A stretch of 64,000 nt of DNA, taken from contig JAOSKN010000001.1 in assembly GCA_027493525.1 (NCBI GenBank), forward strand, positions 1,116,001-1,180,000, written 5' to 3'. Below are positions 45,189-57,135 of this stretch, piece by piece. How positions within the stretch are numbered: position 1 is the first letter of the stretch; each line of letters begins with the position of its first letter. Below the pieces are notes generated by a model. It saw only the letters and a program-made list of their open reading frames with translations, made no database searches and was not told the DNA's origin. The position numbers and the translations under genes are program-made. The stretch comes from Planctomycetota bacterium. Lineage in GTDB: Bacteria > Planctomycetota > SZUA-567 > H5-PLA8.

Positions 45189-48100
45189 TCACTCCGTGCA
45201 TTCCAGCCCGGCCAGAACCAACTCCCCGCCCTGCAGCAGGAAAATCAGGCGGTCGCCGTCGAGCGCCCAGCGTTCGAACCGCTCGGGCGCGCCTTCGGGC
45301 AGGGCCGCTTCCCGCACGGCGCCGGAGGCGACGTCCAGGACGAGCAGCCGCTTGCCGACGGCGTCACCGTACAGCACCTTATCCCGCCAAACGAGCGGCT
45401 CGGATGCGAGCGCGCGCAAGGCGCCCAGGGGCGCGCCGCCCGCCGGCTGCAACGCCGCATCGAAGCGTACGCGTAGGGACTTGAGGTCCACGCCCACCAC
45501 GCGCAAGCCGCCGGCATGAAGATAATGCAGGAGCGCCACCTCGCCGCATGCCATCGGCGGCCATACGGGCGCGACCCCCGACGCGAAGCTGAAGCGCGGC
45601 CGGCCGTCGCGCCGGTCGAAGCCCAAGAGCTGCCCGTTGAAGGAATCGACCAGCAGCACGCTGCCGGCGGCCAGCAGCGGCGCATGCCAGCCGGGGGAGG
45701 CGGTCAGCGCGGCGCGCCCCATGAGTTCTCCGGTGCGCGGATCGAGCAGTTCCAGCGTTTCGGGGCCTTCCGTCGTGCGGCTGAGCACGGCGAGCACGCC
45801 GTCGTCCAACGCGCAGCGCGGATCGGCGCGTGCGGCCCGCCACAGGGTTTTGCCGTCCCGCGGGTCGAACGCCTGCAAGCCATCGGGGCCGCCCAGGATC
45901 AAGGCCTGCGCGCAACCCCAGAGCCTGTCGATGCGCGGCGCGCCGGGTTGCGCGGCCTCGGCGGCCGGAAGGCTCCGCCAGCGCGCCGGCGCGGCGTCGA
46001 AGCGCCACAGGCGCCCCTGCTGGAGCAGGAACATTCCCTGCGCGCCCGCGCCGCAGAATTGAACGATGCCTTCGTCGCCGGGGGCCTCTTCCCGCTCGAG
46101 CTTGCGGACCGCGCCGCTCTTCGACTCGATCGCGCGCAGGCCTTGCGCGGTCTTCACGTGGGCCGCGCCATCCGCCAGCCCCATGGCCAGAATCCGCTCA
46201 TGCAACGAGACGCGGCGCAGTCCGGCGAGCTTCACGCCGCTCGCGGCGCGCGGCGCCGGCTTGCCGGCCTCGCCTTCGCGCAGCGAACCGGAGCGCTTGA
46301 GCTCCAGAAACCGCGCGGCCGGGACGCTCAGGCGCGGCGAAATCCAGCATTCCCAATCGGGCTGGCCCTTCAGCGCGTCTTCATACCTGGCGAGCGGTTC
46401 GGCGAGTTTACCGAGGGCCTCCTCGCAGCGCAGCACCTGGACGCTCAGCTCCGCGGCGCGGCGCTTGGCGGCGGCGTCTTCCGAGGCCCGCGCGTAGGCG
46501 AGCGCAACCTGGAGGTGCTTGAGCGCGTCTTCGAATTTCGAGGCGCCGAATTCCGCTCGCGCCAGGAGGGTGCAGGCGCGCTCAAGCGCCGCGCGCAGCG
46601 GCTCGACCCAGCCCTTCCAGGGCGGCGAGGCCTCGGCCAGCTCGAGCGCTCGGCGCAGCGCCTGCGCCGCCTCGTCCCGCTTCGTCACGGACGGGTCCGC
46701 TTCCGCCGCGTCGGCCATGAGATTCGCGCGCGCGAACTGGAAGGGGAAGCCGTGCGAACTCAGCCGCGCGGCCTGGCCGGCGAGATCGAGAGCCGGCTGG
46801 GCCAGCGCCGCCTCGAAGAGCCGCATGCCGACCTGGAGCAGCAGGTTCGGCTCGTTGGGCAGTTCGCGCGCGAGTTCCTCCCACAGCGCGCCGGCCTTCT
46901 CCTTCTCGCCGGCCGCCGCGTACAGGTCGCCCATTTCCTTGCGGTAGCCGAACTTTTCCACGGGATTGAGCACGCCAAGGGTCTCGTACTCGGTAACGGC
47001 CTTCTCGTACTCGTCGATGGCAGGGTCGGCGAGCACGCGCGCGAGGCCCTGGTGCGCCTCAAGGTTCTGAAACTCCAGATCCACGGCCTTCTGGTAGCAC
47101 TTCAGCGCCTCGCCGATGTCGGCCCTGATCCTGCGCGCCTCGCGGCCGTTCGCGCCGGGAATCTCGGCCTCCAGGCTGACCGTTTCGTGCACCTGGCCCA
47201 GCAGGATCCAGAGATCCACGTCCTCGCGCGCATTGGCCTGTTCGCTGAGAAATTCCACCCACGGCGCGATGCCGAGGCCGGCCACGCCGCCGAAAAGCCG
47301 CGCCGGATCGCGCTTCGCGTCCTCGGGTCCGTAGAGCAGCTTGTGGTGGTGTCCGTACGCGGAGAGCAGCGTCACGAAGCGGTCGTTGAGCTTCTTTTTG
47401 AAGTACAGCGTCGGCGCGTCGAGCAGCGCCGCAAGGGTGCTCTGGATCGCGAGCCAGCGGTGGCCTTCGCCCAACTGCTGCGCCAAACGGGCCTGCGCCT
47501 CGTTGAGCAGGAACTTCTCCGCGGCGGGCGCGTCCTTCCGCGCCTGCAACCCCTGGCCCAGGATCCAGAGCGCGGTCTGCAGTTCGCCCCGATTCGAGAA
47601 GATGGACGAGAGGTGCACGTACCCCGCCGCGTCGAGTCCCTCGGCGCAGAGCAGCTTGGCCTGCCGGCCGGCTTCGCCCTTGAACGCCTCGTGCTGGAGG
47701 CAGAACTCGCAGAAGGCCAGCCTGCGGCTGGCCAAGCCGCCCGGTTCCAGCGCGCGCGCATACAGCGCGAAGGCCTGCTCGGGCATTTTGAAACGCCGGT
47801 AGGTTTCGCCCAGCAGCCAGAACTTCTCGGGCAGGCGGCTCGGCGAGTTCTCCAGGCGGCCGAGCACCTCGCGCGCCTTCTCGGGCTGCTGCAAGCACAG
47901 TTCGGCCAATTCGACGTAGGCGCGGAAGTTCTCGGGCGAAAGTTCCAGCTTCGCTTCCAGGACCGCGGCCAGTTCGTCGTGCTTGCGCGCGGCGCGGAAG
48001 ACGCGCTCGGCGGCATTGAGCAGCGGCACGTTCCGCGGAGCGTTTTCGCGCGCTTGGGCCAGCAGCGCGACAGCCTCTTCGAGGCGCCCGGAGTTTTCCA

Positions 48101-49100
48101 GCATGCGCAGCAGCGACAGCTTCGCGGCGAGATTCCCCGGTTCCTGCTCGACGCGCCGCGCCAGCTTCGCGCGGTAGGCTTCCTCCTGGCCCAGCCTGCG
48201 CTGGCACGCCTCGACCTGTTTCTCGAGCTTGCGGCGCTGCCAGGCGTTATCGTCGAGGTACTCCAGCGCCGTCTCGTACGCCGCGATCGCCTCGGGCAGC
48301 TTGCCGTCGCGCTCGTGCGCCTCGCCCACCCGGATCTTGATCCCGCACAGCGCCAGGCTGTCGGGCTTGTGGCCTTCCTTCCGGAGTTCCGCGACGTAGC
48401 GCTCGTACGTCTCCGTCACCTTGGCCCAGCGCTCGCGGCTCTGGTAAATGCGCGCGAGTTCCTCGTAGGTGGGCAGGTCGAAGCGGCGCACGCCGCCGGT
48501 CATGCCGTCCCACGCCTCGCAGGCGCGCGCCTCGAATTCGGGGTTGGCGTGGCGGTTCTCGTAGAACAGGTCGCCCAGTTCGCGGTAGATGCGCGTGCGC
48601 AGGTCGACGTACTCGCGCGCGGACTCGATGCAGGCCGCCGCCAGGCGAAAGTGCTCGACGGCCGGCTCGAAACCCCGGCCGCCCCGCAGCGCGTAGAGGC
48701 TTGCGAGCTGGTAGTGCGCGAAGAAGTTCTTGGGCTCGTCCGCCAAGACCTTTTTGAAGTGCTCGGCTGCCGCGCCGGGATCCTGAAGCAGGTCCTTGTA
48801 GACGCGCCCGAGGATGACGCGGATGCCGGTCCGCGAGGGATCGCGCTCCAGCAAGGTGGAGAGGTACGGCGCGATCTTCATCTCGGTCTTCGTCTCGCCG
48901 AGCACCACGGAAAGCATGCGGAAGGCCTGATCGTTGCGCGGGTCGCGGGCCAGCGCCGCGAAGGAGCGTTCGAACTCCGGCCAGCGCGGGCCGAGGAGGT
49001 CCTGAAGCGTGACGCTCTTGAAGTTCGCCTCGCCGGCGCCAAGCCCCGCGGCCCGAAGGGCGCAGAGGACCAGCGCGATGCGCCAGATGGAGGTTCTCAT
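45189..49100 (-). CDS. Secreted/periplasmic TPR protein with C-terminal PQQ-like beta-propeller
   Basis: 1,303 residues with a signal peptide (SIWRIALVLCALRAAGLGAG). Residues about 40-950 are a very long TPR superhelix: VILGRVYKDLLQDPGAAAEH, HYQLASLYALRGGRGFEPAV, LPEAIAAYETALEYLDD, EALKCYQKAVDLEFQNLEAH and FEDALKHLQVALAYARA. From about 1010 a PQQ-like propeller follows: LQAFDPRDGKTLWRAARADP, LELLDPRTGELMGRAALT and LLGFDRRDGRPRFSFASG. The start overlaps the vWA gene's stop by ATGA. In MoxR-vWA operons a TPR partner is common (the BatB/C/E type), but fusion to a propeller at this size is unusual. It probably scaffolds a periplasmic complex with the vWA proteins. Confidence 0.85.
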   Translation of the reverse strand: MRTSIWRIALVLCALRAAGLGAGEANFKSVTLQDLLGPRWPEFERSFAALARDPRNDQAFRMLSVVLGETKTEMKIAPYLSTLLERDPSRTGIRVILGRVYKDLLQDPGAAAEHFKKVLADEPKNFFAHYQLASLYALRGGRGFEPAVEHFRLAAACIESAREYVDLRTRIYRELGDLFYENRHANPEFEARACEAWDGMTGGVRRFDLPTYEELARIYQSRERWAKVTETYERYVAELRKEGHKPDSLALCGIKIRVGEAHERDGKLPEAIAAYETALEYLDDNAWQRRKLEKQVEACQRRLGQEEAYRAKLARRVEQEPGNLAAKLSLLRMLENSGRLEEAVALLAQARENAPRNVPLLNAAERVFRAARKHDELAAVLEAKLELSPENFRAYVELAELCLQQPEKAREVLGRLENSPSRLPEKFWLLGETYRRFKMPEQAFALYARALEPGGLASRRLAFCEFCLQHEAFKGEAGRQAKLLCAEGLDAAGYVHLSSIFSNRGELQTALWILGQGLQARKDAPAAEKFLLNEAQARLAQQLGEGHRWLAIQSTLAALLDAPTLYFKKKLNDRFVTLLSAYGHHHKLLYGPEDAKRDPARLFGGVAGLGIAPWVEFLSEQANAREDVDLWILLGQVHETVSLEAEIPGANGREARRIRADIGEALKCYQKAVDLEFQNLEAHQGLARVLADPAIDEYEKAVTEYETLGVLNPVEKFGYRKEMGDLYAAAGEKEKAGALWEELARELPNEPNLLLQVGMRLFEAALAQPALDLAGQAARLSSHGFPFQFARANLMADAAEADPSVTKRDEAAQALRRALELAEASPPWKGWVEPLRAALERACTLLARAEFGASKFEDALKHLQVALAYARASEDAAAKRRAAELSVQVLRCEEALGKLAEPLARYEDALKGQPDWECWISPRLSVPAARFLELKRSGSLREGEAGKPAPRAASGVKLAGLRRVSLHERILAMGLADGAAHVKTAQGLRAIESKSGAVRKLEREEAPGDEGIVQFCGAGAQGMFLLQQGRLWRFDAAPARWRSLPAAEAAQPGAPRIDRLWGCAQALILGGPDGLQAFDPRDGKTLWRAARADPRCALDDGVLAVLSRTTEGPETLELLDPRTGELMGRAALTASPGWHAPLLAAGSVLLVDSFNGQLLGFDRRDGRPRFSFASGVAPVWPPMACGEVALLHYLHAGGLRVVGVDLKSLRVRFDAALQPAGGAPLGALRALASEPLVWRDKVLYGDAVGKRLLVLDVASGAVREAALPEGAPERFERWALDGDRLIFLLQGGELVLAGLECTE

Positions 49101-52079
49101 GCGTCCGCCTTTCCCGTCTTTCCGCGCAGCGCGGCCGCGTAGGCCGGCCAGCGGCGCAGCACGACGTCGAGCGTGAAGACGAGCACCGCCAGCAGCGCCG
49201 CCCACGCGCTCAAATCGGTGCGTTTAAGGTGGCGCTTGCCGCCCAGATCCAGCCAGACTTTGGGTTCTGAATCGAGCGAGCCGCCGCCGGTCTGAGCCCA
49301 GCGCGCGAGGGTTTCGGCGTCCTCGGTGCGTTCGGTCTGCTCGGCCACCGTGGAGATCACGAAGCCGACGCAGCTCAAGTCCCCCGCCCGCGGGCCGCCG
49401 ATGCGCGCGAGGTACAACCCCTTTTTCGCCGCGGCATAATCGCAAACGTAGCGCCCCGGCGCGACCTGGCGCAGCGGCGCTTCCTCCGCGGCCGTGCGCG
49501 AGAAGAGGTAGCCGCTCTCGCCAAGGTAGTAGAAGCGCACATGAAGCGGCTCGCCGTTCAGGAAGCGGTTCTGACCGTCCAGGAAGTCCACCTCCAGCGC
49601 GACCTGCTGGCCGTGCACATCGACTTGCGGCCTCAGTACGCGCGCCGCGGAACGGGCACAGAGCGCGTGAACGGTCGACTCCCAGAGCTGCCTGTAGCCG
49701 TCCTTCCAATTGCGCAGCCACAAGGAGGCCCAGCGTTCCTGCGCGTCGGCGGTGAAGACGGCGCTGCGCCCAGAGCCGTAGTCCCAGGCGGCCAGCAGCG
49801 GCTCGTAATCGGGCGGCACGCCGAGCAGCGTGCGCGCGCCGAGCTTGGGCGCCGTGCGGACGTAGCCGAAGAGCTGCGGCGCGAGCGAGACGTTGACGCC
49901 CCGGAGATGCGGCGCGTCGGCGATTTTCCGCGGCCGGAAAGGCTGTTCGAGCACGCGCGGATTGCCCTGCGCCTCGACGTCGGCCTTGAAAGCGCCCGCG
50001 AAGGCGCCGGGGTCCTCGACGCGGTAACCGCGGCCCATGCCCCAGTGCGCGACCTCGTCCAAGAACTTCTTGTACGCGTCTCCTTCTTTCAGCGCGACCG
50101 TGGAGACCTTGATCCCGTCGGCGGCCAGCCGCCCCGCCAGGCGCCGGTAGTCCACGTTTCCTTCCACGTATCCGTCGCTGAGCAGCACGATCCTTTTGTC
50201 CACCGATTCCATCTGTTTGAGCGCGTTGACCGCGCGCTGGAGCGCCGGATAGGCGTTGGAGCGGGCGAGAAAGGCGTTGGGCTGGATCAGCCCCTCGGCC
50301 TCATTGGCCACCGCCAGCATGTTGACGGCCTTGGCCTGCATCTTGAGCGTCTTGCGCGCGTAGTCGGACAGCGCTTCGACGGTCAGGTGCGGCCGCTGGT
50401 TCTCGCGCAAGGCCTTGGTGAGGTCGGCGGCGACCTGCGCGGCGGCGCCCAATTCGGCCGGCTCCAGCCGCGCTTGCAGCAGCTCGTGGAGGCGCTGCCC
50501 ATCGAGCACGTACGGCGTCGTCTGGAGCTGGCTCTCGACGCGCTCCTTGAGCATTTGCTTGTCGTAGGCCTTCTGCAGGCTCACGAGCCAGCGAGGCGCG
50601 TACTTTTCCGTTCCGAAGCCGATTAGGCCGAAGGTGTCGCGCTCGGAAAGGCTGTCCACGATCAGCTTCGCGGCGTTGCGCATGATCTCGGGGCGGCTGA
50701 ACGCGCCGGATTCGCCCCCGGCCTCCGCGGCGTCGGCCCGATCGGCCAGCACGATGCTGCTGGAGGTGTCCGCGAGCATCACGATCGAGAGCGACGGCTT
50801 CGGCAGGCGCTCCTTTCCCGCGCTGACGGGCAGGGCCTCCTCGATGGGCGTGCCTTCGTAGCCGCCGAGCGAATCGAGGCCGATCGAGAGCAGCCCGCCG
50901 CCAAAGAGGTCCACCCAGTCGCGCAGCAGAACCTGCCTGTCGGTCGGCAGCGACGCGGCCAGAAGGTTGTTCAGGATCACGCCATCGTAGTCCAGCAGAT
51001 CGAGCAGTTGCTCGGGCGCGCCGTCGGGAGTGCGGAACTCCGGCACGCAGCGGCTCTGCTGGAGCGCCGTGAGCAGTTCGAAGGCTTCCGACTCCAACTC
51101 GCCCAGCACGAGCAGCTTCTTCTTTTTGCTGCGCAGGCGGGTAAAGGCGTACCCGGCGTCGTTATCGAGGCTGGCCTGCCGGCGGTCGCATTCGAGCTGC
51201 GCGCGGTAAACGTATTGGCCGGGCTCTTCGGTCTGCTGGCGGAAGCGCAATTCGTTGTGCCCGGCCTGCAGCTCGAGTTCGCGGCGCTCCACCAGGAAGC
51301 CGTTGCGGAAGAGCTTGACGCGCCCTACCGCGGCGGCCTGCGCGACCACGTCGACCTTCACCTCGTAGCCCACGCCTTCCTGCGTCTGAGTGGGAACGGA
51401 CAACGAGGCGACGGCCAGATCGAAGGGCGCCTTCGCGTGGGACAGCGTGACCGCGTGCAGGTCCACGCCGCGGGCGCGCGCGGCGAGGATCTTCTCCTGC
51501 GCCCGGCCCGCGTTGGCGCGGCCGTCGGAGAAGAGCACCAGCCGACGGCTGTAACCGGCGGGGAAGAGGCCCAGCGCCAAATCCAGCGCGCGCTCGACAT
51601 GGGTGCGCTCCAGGTCCAGCGCGCCTGCCGCGTGCGGATTGTCCGGCTTGCGAATGGCGAACACGCGCTTGCGGAGTTCCAGCGCATCGAGCGGCTCGAA
51701 ACGCGGCTCCACCAGCACGCGCGGGGATCCGGCGAAGGCGACCAATCCGGCGCCGTGGTCGGCGTCGAGGTTCGCGAAGAGCGCCTGGAGCTCCGGCAGC
51801 GCCTTGTCCAGCGCTTCATCGGGCACGCTCGCGGAGACGTCCAGCAGCGCGATCGCGCAGAGCTTCGTGGCGGCCGTGTCGTGCTCCACCTGCATGCGCG
51901 CCAGCGCGGCCGCGATCAGGCCAACGAGCGGGATGCGCGCGCCGTTGACCAGCCCCCTTGCGCGCGCGGCGCATGGGATCGAAGCTGAACCAGGCGGCCC
52001 ACGCGACGACCGGGAGCAACACGAGCAGCAGGAGGAACGCCTGCGGCTGGAGAATCTCGATGCGGTTGAACGTTTCCAT
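49097..52079 (-). CDS. Membrane protein with two vWA domains and a GATase1-like domain (frame interrupted at 51953-51957)
   Basis: About 993 residues after removing one base. The N-terminus (METFNRIEILQPQAFLLL, first TM) precedes a second hydrophobic segment (IPLVGLIAAALAR). vWA-1 has MIDAS motif LDVSASVPD and LFSDGRANAG. A GATase1-like Rossmann domain follows (LLVLGELESEAFELL, FGGGLLSIGLDSLGGYEGT). vWA-2 has MLADTSSSIVLADR and IVLLSDGYVEGNVDY. A final TM segment (AWAALLAVLVFTLDVVL) lies near the C-terminus. The frame breaks at five C on the + strand; one fewer gives RARKGLVNGARIPL. The ATG at 52079 overlaps the preceding stop (TGATG). This is the large vWA partner of the MoxR operon. Confidence 0.83.
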
Positions 52080-54095
52080 CAGAAGTAGATCCGCCGGTGG
52101 AACACGATGGCTTCGAACGCGGCGAGCGCGCCCGCGGCCAGCAAAAGGAAGGGCCAGAAGCTGCGCCCGCCCCCACCGGGCGCCGGCCAGCGTTTCGGCT
52201 TCCACGGTTTCGGCCTGCTCGAGGACGCCGGCGCGCCGCCGCACGTCGGACTCCTCCGGAGCGCCCACGTTGACGACGAAGGCGCCCTGCTCATCGCCCA
52301 GCGCGTAACGGTAGACGCCCGGCCGCTTCGTGGAGCCGAAGACGGCCCGGCGGCTCTGCGCGTCGATCGCGACGGTCTCCGCCAGATCGCCCGGGCCCTT
52401 GACCTGAACCGTCCCGGCTTCCGGCGCGCCCACGGCATCCAGCGAGAACACCTCGCCGGGCCGCGCCTGCGTCGGCGGCTCTGCGTGGGTCTGGAACCAT
52501 TCAAAGCAGTTCCAGAGCAGCAGGGGCAGTTCCTTGCGGTACGCGATGTCCGACTTCGAGGGATCCATGGCCACCGCGACGATGCGCTGGAGCTGCCCGC
52601 GCGATTCGGACGCCTCCCCGCCGCCGGCTTCCGTCTCCCAGGCCACGATCAGCGGCTTGTGGACCAGTTCGGCGACGCGTTCGATCGGCTGGGAACCGGC
52701 AGCAACCGGCCTCAGGTTCAGCTCGCGCGCCTTGTCGAGGAAGACGTCGCGCAGGTTCAAATACGTCATCAGCGGGTGGCCCTTGTCCCAGGTGCGGATC
52801 AGGGGCTGCTCGAATTCCGCGCCGAGTTCCGCGGGCAGCGCGGGCGGCGTGCAGTCGATGCAGAGCAGATGCAGGCGCGGAACCTCGGCCGCGGCGGCGG
52901 GCGCCCAGCGGTCGAAGACGATGGCGTCCAGTTGGCCTTGCAGCACTTCGGGCTTGGGCGCGATCTTCTCGCGGTATTCGGCAGGCGTCATGAAGACGCC
53001 TTTCAGCGCCGTGGGATTGCTCCCGATGGCGCGCTTGAGAAAGGTGTCTTCGCCGGCCTCGTCGCTGACCAGCAGCACGCGCAGCCGGCGCTTGGGCGTG
53101 AGCACCTCCATGGCGCGGTTGTCGGCGCCGAAGGCGTCCACGATCCGCAGGCTGGCTTCCAGCAATCCGCCCACGTAGAGCTTCTCGCGGAAGACGTGCA
53201 CGGCGCGGCCGCCGGCCGGCACGGCCACGCCGGCCGCCGCGTCGATGACTTTGCCGTCCTGCGCGAGGTTGATCGTGACCGTCTTCGGCTCGCCGAAGGT
53301 GTTGGCCACGGCGACGAAGGCCTCGTAGTCGCCGGGTGAATCGAGGTTCTTCCGGACGCGGAAATCGGTGATGCCCAGATTGCCGGCGCCCTCCGCGCCC
53401 ACGGGCACGAAATACAGCCTGCCGCCGCCCTCCGCGACCTGCGCCAGCGGCTCGAAATCGTCCGGGTGCGCCGCGCCGTCCGTGACCACGTACACTTCGC
53501 AGCCGGGGGTCGAACGCGAGACGGAGACCGCGAGTTCGGCGGCTTCCCGAAAGGAGGTCGCCTCGCCGGACGGCGCCGCCTCGGCCAGCCAGCGATCAAG
53601 CGCCAAGGTGTCCTGCTCGAAGTTGAAGACCACGTCGGCCGTACGGCCCACGGCGACCAGCATGAGCCGGTCCTCGTGCTTGAGATCGCGGACCAGCCCG
53701 CGTACGGCCTCCACGGCGCGCGCAAAGCGCGTGCGGCCCGGCTCGGGCTCGGGTTCGGTCTCGTCGAGTTCGCGGTACTCGGCCTCGTCGTCGGCGCCCA
53801 TGCTCGCGCTGACGTCGAGCAGCACCACCAGCCTGCGCGCGGGCTCGTCCGAGGTTCCGCTCCCGTAGGGTTTCGCGGCGGCCAGCAGCAGGAGCGCGAA
53901 GAGCGCCAGTTGCAGCGCCAGCGAGATCAGAGTGCGCTTGCGCGGCCGCGCGCGCCGCGTCTCGGCCAGCACGCGCCGCGCCACGCCGGCATCCGGCACG
54001 CGCAGGCGGCGCCGCGGCATGCGCAGCAGATAACTGAGGCCGATGACGGCCAGCAGCGCGAGCAGATAGAAGGCGGAGGGTTCGAGGAAGGTCAC
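52079..54095 (-). CDS. BatA-like membrane protein with vWA domain (frame interrupted at about 52166-52174)
   Basis: About 671 residues after removing one base. GTG start at 54095, 7 bp after the DUF58 stop, with GGGGTGAG upstream. It begins with the BatA-type membrane hairpin: FYLLALLAVIGLSYLLRMP and then LISLALQLALFALLLLAAAK. A vWA domain follows with MIDAS LLDVSASMGADDEAEY and VYVVTDGAAHPDDF. A long beta-rich region leads to a C-terminal TM helix (FWPFLLLAAGALAAFEAIVF) reached only after the frame change in a CCC-G-CCCCC stretch, and the protein ends HRRIYF. Its stop overlaps the next gene's ATG. Family role: membrane component working with MoxR and DUF58, binding ligands through the metal-dependent adhesion site. 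Confidence 0.85.
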
Positions 54096-54102
54096 GATTC
54101 GC

Positions 54103-55016
54103 TCACCCCAGCAGGCCTTCGACGCGGAAGCGGTGCAGCACGAGCTGCTCCACGGGGTCGTCCGTGGAAAGCCGCAAGTAAAGGGCATTGCAGGCCGCGT
54201 GCGCCTTGGCGATGTCGCGGCAGGAGGCCTCGAACGCCGCGCGGTAGCGTTCGAGGGTTTCGCCTTTCACGGTCATCGGGATCAGTTCGCCCGTCTCGGG
54301 GTCCTCGAGGTCCACCTCCCCTTCCAGACCTGGATCGGCCTCCAGGGGATCGACCAGGTGCAGGCCGACCAATTCGTGCCCGCGGTGCACCAGCGATTTG
54401 AGCGCTTCGGCGAGCTGCGCGCGCGCGCAGAAGTCGCTGATCACGATGTACAGGCCCGCCCGGCCCTGCTGCAAACCGGCGGCGCGGAAGGCGCCCGGGA
54501 AATCGCTTGCCCCCGACGGCGCGGCCGTATCGAGCAGCGCGAACAGGTCGCGCGCCAGCCCGCGGCCGCGCGCCGCGTCGAACGTCTCGCGCAGGCGCTC
54601 GGAGAAGAGCGCCACCTTCAGGGCATCCCGGCTGCTCAGCGCGGCATATCCCAGCGCGGCGGCAAGCTGGCAGCCCATGCGCCATTTGGATTGTTCCCCG
54701 CCGCCGAAATCCATCGATGCGCTCGCGTCCAGCAGGATCGTGACCGGCAGGTTTTCTTCGGTCTCGAAGGTGCGCACCACCAGTTCATCGAGCCGCGCGT
54801 AGACCTTCCAGTCGATGTTCCGGAAGTCGTCGCCGGGCGAATATTCCTTGTAGTCGGCGAATTCCAGTCCCGAGCCGCGCGCGCGGGACATGCGCTCGCC
54901 CATGGACGCGCCGGGGTACTGGCGCCGCGCGCGGAGCCGCAGGCGCTCGAGCTTCTTCATGAAGCCCGCGCTCAACAGTTCGCCTCCGGCGGGGCGCGTG
55001 GGGCTGGCGGAGGGGT

Positions 55017-55020
<4 letters not shown>
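54103..55020 (-). CDS. DUF58 family protein (vWA-like)
   Basis: 305 residues, normal DUF58 length. Hallmarks: RARGSGLEFADYKEYSPGDD followed by RNIDWKVYARLDELVVRTFE, which is the DUF58 signature, then a vWA-like fold with ILLDASASMDFGGGEQSK (intact DxSxS MIDAS) and YIVISDFCARAQL. DUF58 genes nearly always neighbour a MoxR ATPase, with which they are thought to form a chaperone-like pair for metal or cofactor insertion or complex assembly. The ATG overlaps the stop of the upstream MoxR gene (ATGA at 55017-55020). It is predicted to be cytosolic. Confidence 0.93.
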
Positions 55021-56025
<1,005 letters not shown>

Positions 56026-56055
56026 GGCCCTCTCCTTGGCACGGCGCCGCGAAAC

Positions 56056-57111
56056 TCAGGAAGCCTGCGCGAACACGGCCTGGTGCTGCTCGTCCACGGC
56101 GGCGACGACTTGCTCAACGATTTGGTCGGTCTTGATGCCTTCGCTTTCGGCCTCGAAGGAGCGGACCACGCGGTGGCGCAGCGCGGCCACGGCCATGGCC
56201 TTGATGTCCTCGACCGCCGTCTGCGTCCGCCCGTTCAAGAGCGCGCGGATGCGCGCGGCCGCCAGCATGCCCAGCATGCCGCGCGGCGAGGCGCCGGTCT
56301 GGATCAGCCGCCGGCTGGCGTCGGTCGAGAAGTCCGAGGCGGGATTGGTCGCCATGACCAGCAGCCCCGCGTAGCGCTCGACGTGGGAAGGCACCGGCAC
56401 GCGCGCGGCCAGCGCGCGCATTTCGAGGATCTTCTCCCGCGTGGTGACGGTCGCGATCTCCGGCGCCTTCTGCGTGGTCGTGCGCAGCACGATCGCGTCG
56501 AGTTCCTCCGCGTTGGGAAAGCCCACGATGAGCTTGAAGAGGAACTTGTCGAGCTGCGCGGCGGGCAGCGGGTAGGTGCCGGCCTGCTCCACGGGATTCT
56601 GCGTGGCCATCACGAAGAAGGGTTCCTCGAGCACGTACGTCTTGCCGGCGACGGTGACGGTGTGCTCTTCCATCGCCTCCAGCAGCGCCGACTGCGTGCG
56701 GGGCGTGGCGCGGTTGATCTCGTCGGCCAGCAGCAGGTGCGTGAAGAGCGGCCCGCGCTGGAAGCGCAGCGTGCGCCCGCCGCCGCCGTCCTCGCCCACG
56801 ATGTTCGTGCCGATGATGTCGGCGGGCATCAGGTCCGGCGTGAACTGCACGCGGCGGAAGTCCAGCGCCAGCGCCTCGCCCATCGTCCGCACCAGCATGG
56901 TCTTGCCCAAGCCGGGCACGCCTTCCAGCAGCACGTTGCCGCCGGCGATCATCGCGACGAGCACCTTCTCGACCTGGTCGCCGTAGCCCACGATCATCTT
57001 GGCGATTTCGGAGCGCATGCGCTCGAAATCGGCGCGAAACGCCTCGAGCTGCGCCTTGAGCCCTTCCTTATCAGGCCTGCCCGGGGCCTGCCGGTCCGCC
57101 TTCTCTTTCAT
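56056..57111 (-). CDS. MoxR family AAA+ ATPase, first copy
   Basis: 351 residues, intact. MoxR features: IVGYGDQVEKVLVAMIAGGN, Walker A EGVPGLGKTMLVRTMG, VQFTPDLMPADIIGTNIV, Walker B LLADEINRATPRTQSALLEA, sensor-1 FVMATQNPVEQAGTYPLPAA, QLDKFLFKL and the C-terminal TGASPRGMLGMLAAAR. MoxR proteins are cytosolic AAA+ chaperones that act with vWA proteins in the maturation of enzymes or surface structures. It lies 24 bp after the coiled-coil membrane gene and 30 bp before the second MoxR. Confidence 0.96.
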   Translation of the reverse strand: MKEKADRQAPGRPDKEGLKAQLEAFRADFERMRSEIAKMIVGYGDQVEKVLVAMIAGGNVLLEGVPGLGKTMLVRTMGEALALDFRRVQFTPDLMPADIIGTNIVGEDGGGGRTLRFQRGPLFTHLLLADEINRATPRTQSALLEAMEEHTVTVAGKTYVLEEPFFVMATQNPVEQAGTYPLPAAQLDKFLFKLIVGFPNAEELDAIVLRTTTQKAPEIATVTTREKILEMRALAARVPVPSHVERYAGLLVMATNPASDFSTDASRRLIQTGASPRGMLGMLAAARIRALLNGRTQTAVEDIKAMAVAALRHRVVRSFEAESEGIKTDQIVEQVVAAVDEQHQAVFAQAS

Positions 57112-57135
57112 CGTCGCTCCCTCCCTCGCCGGGCT

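Noticed and set aside
45516..49142. Open frame of 1,208 residues on the + strand
   Set aside because: Antisense to the TPR/propeller gene, low-complexity composition, no motif and no coherent start signal.
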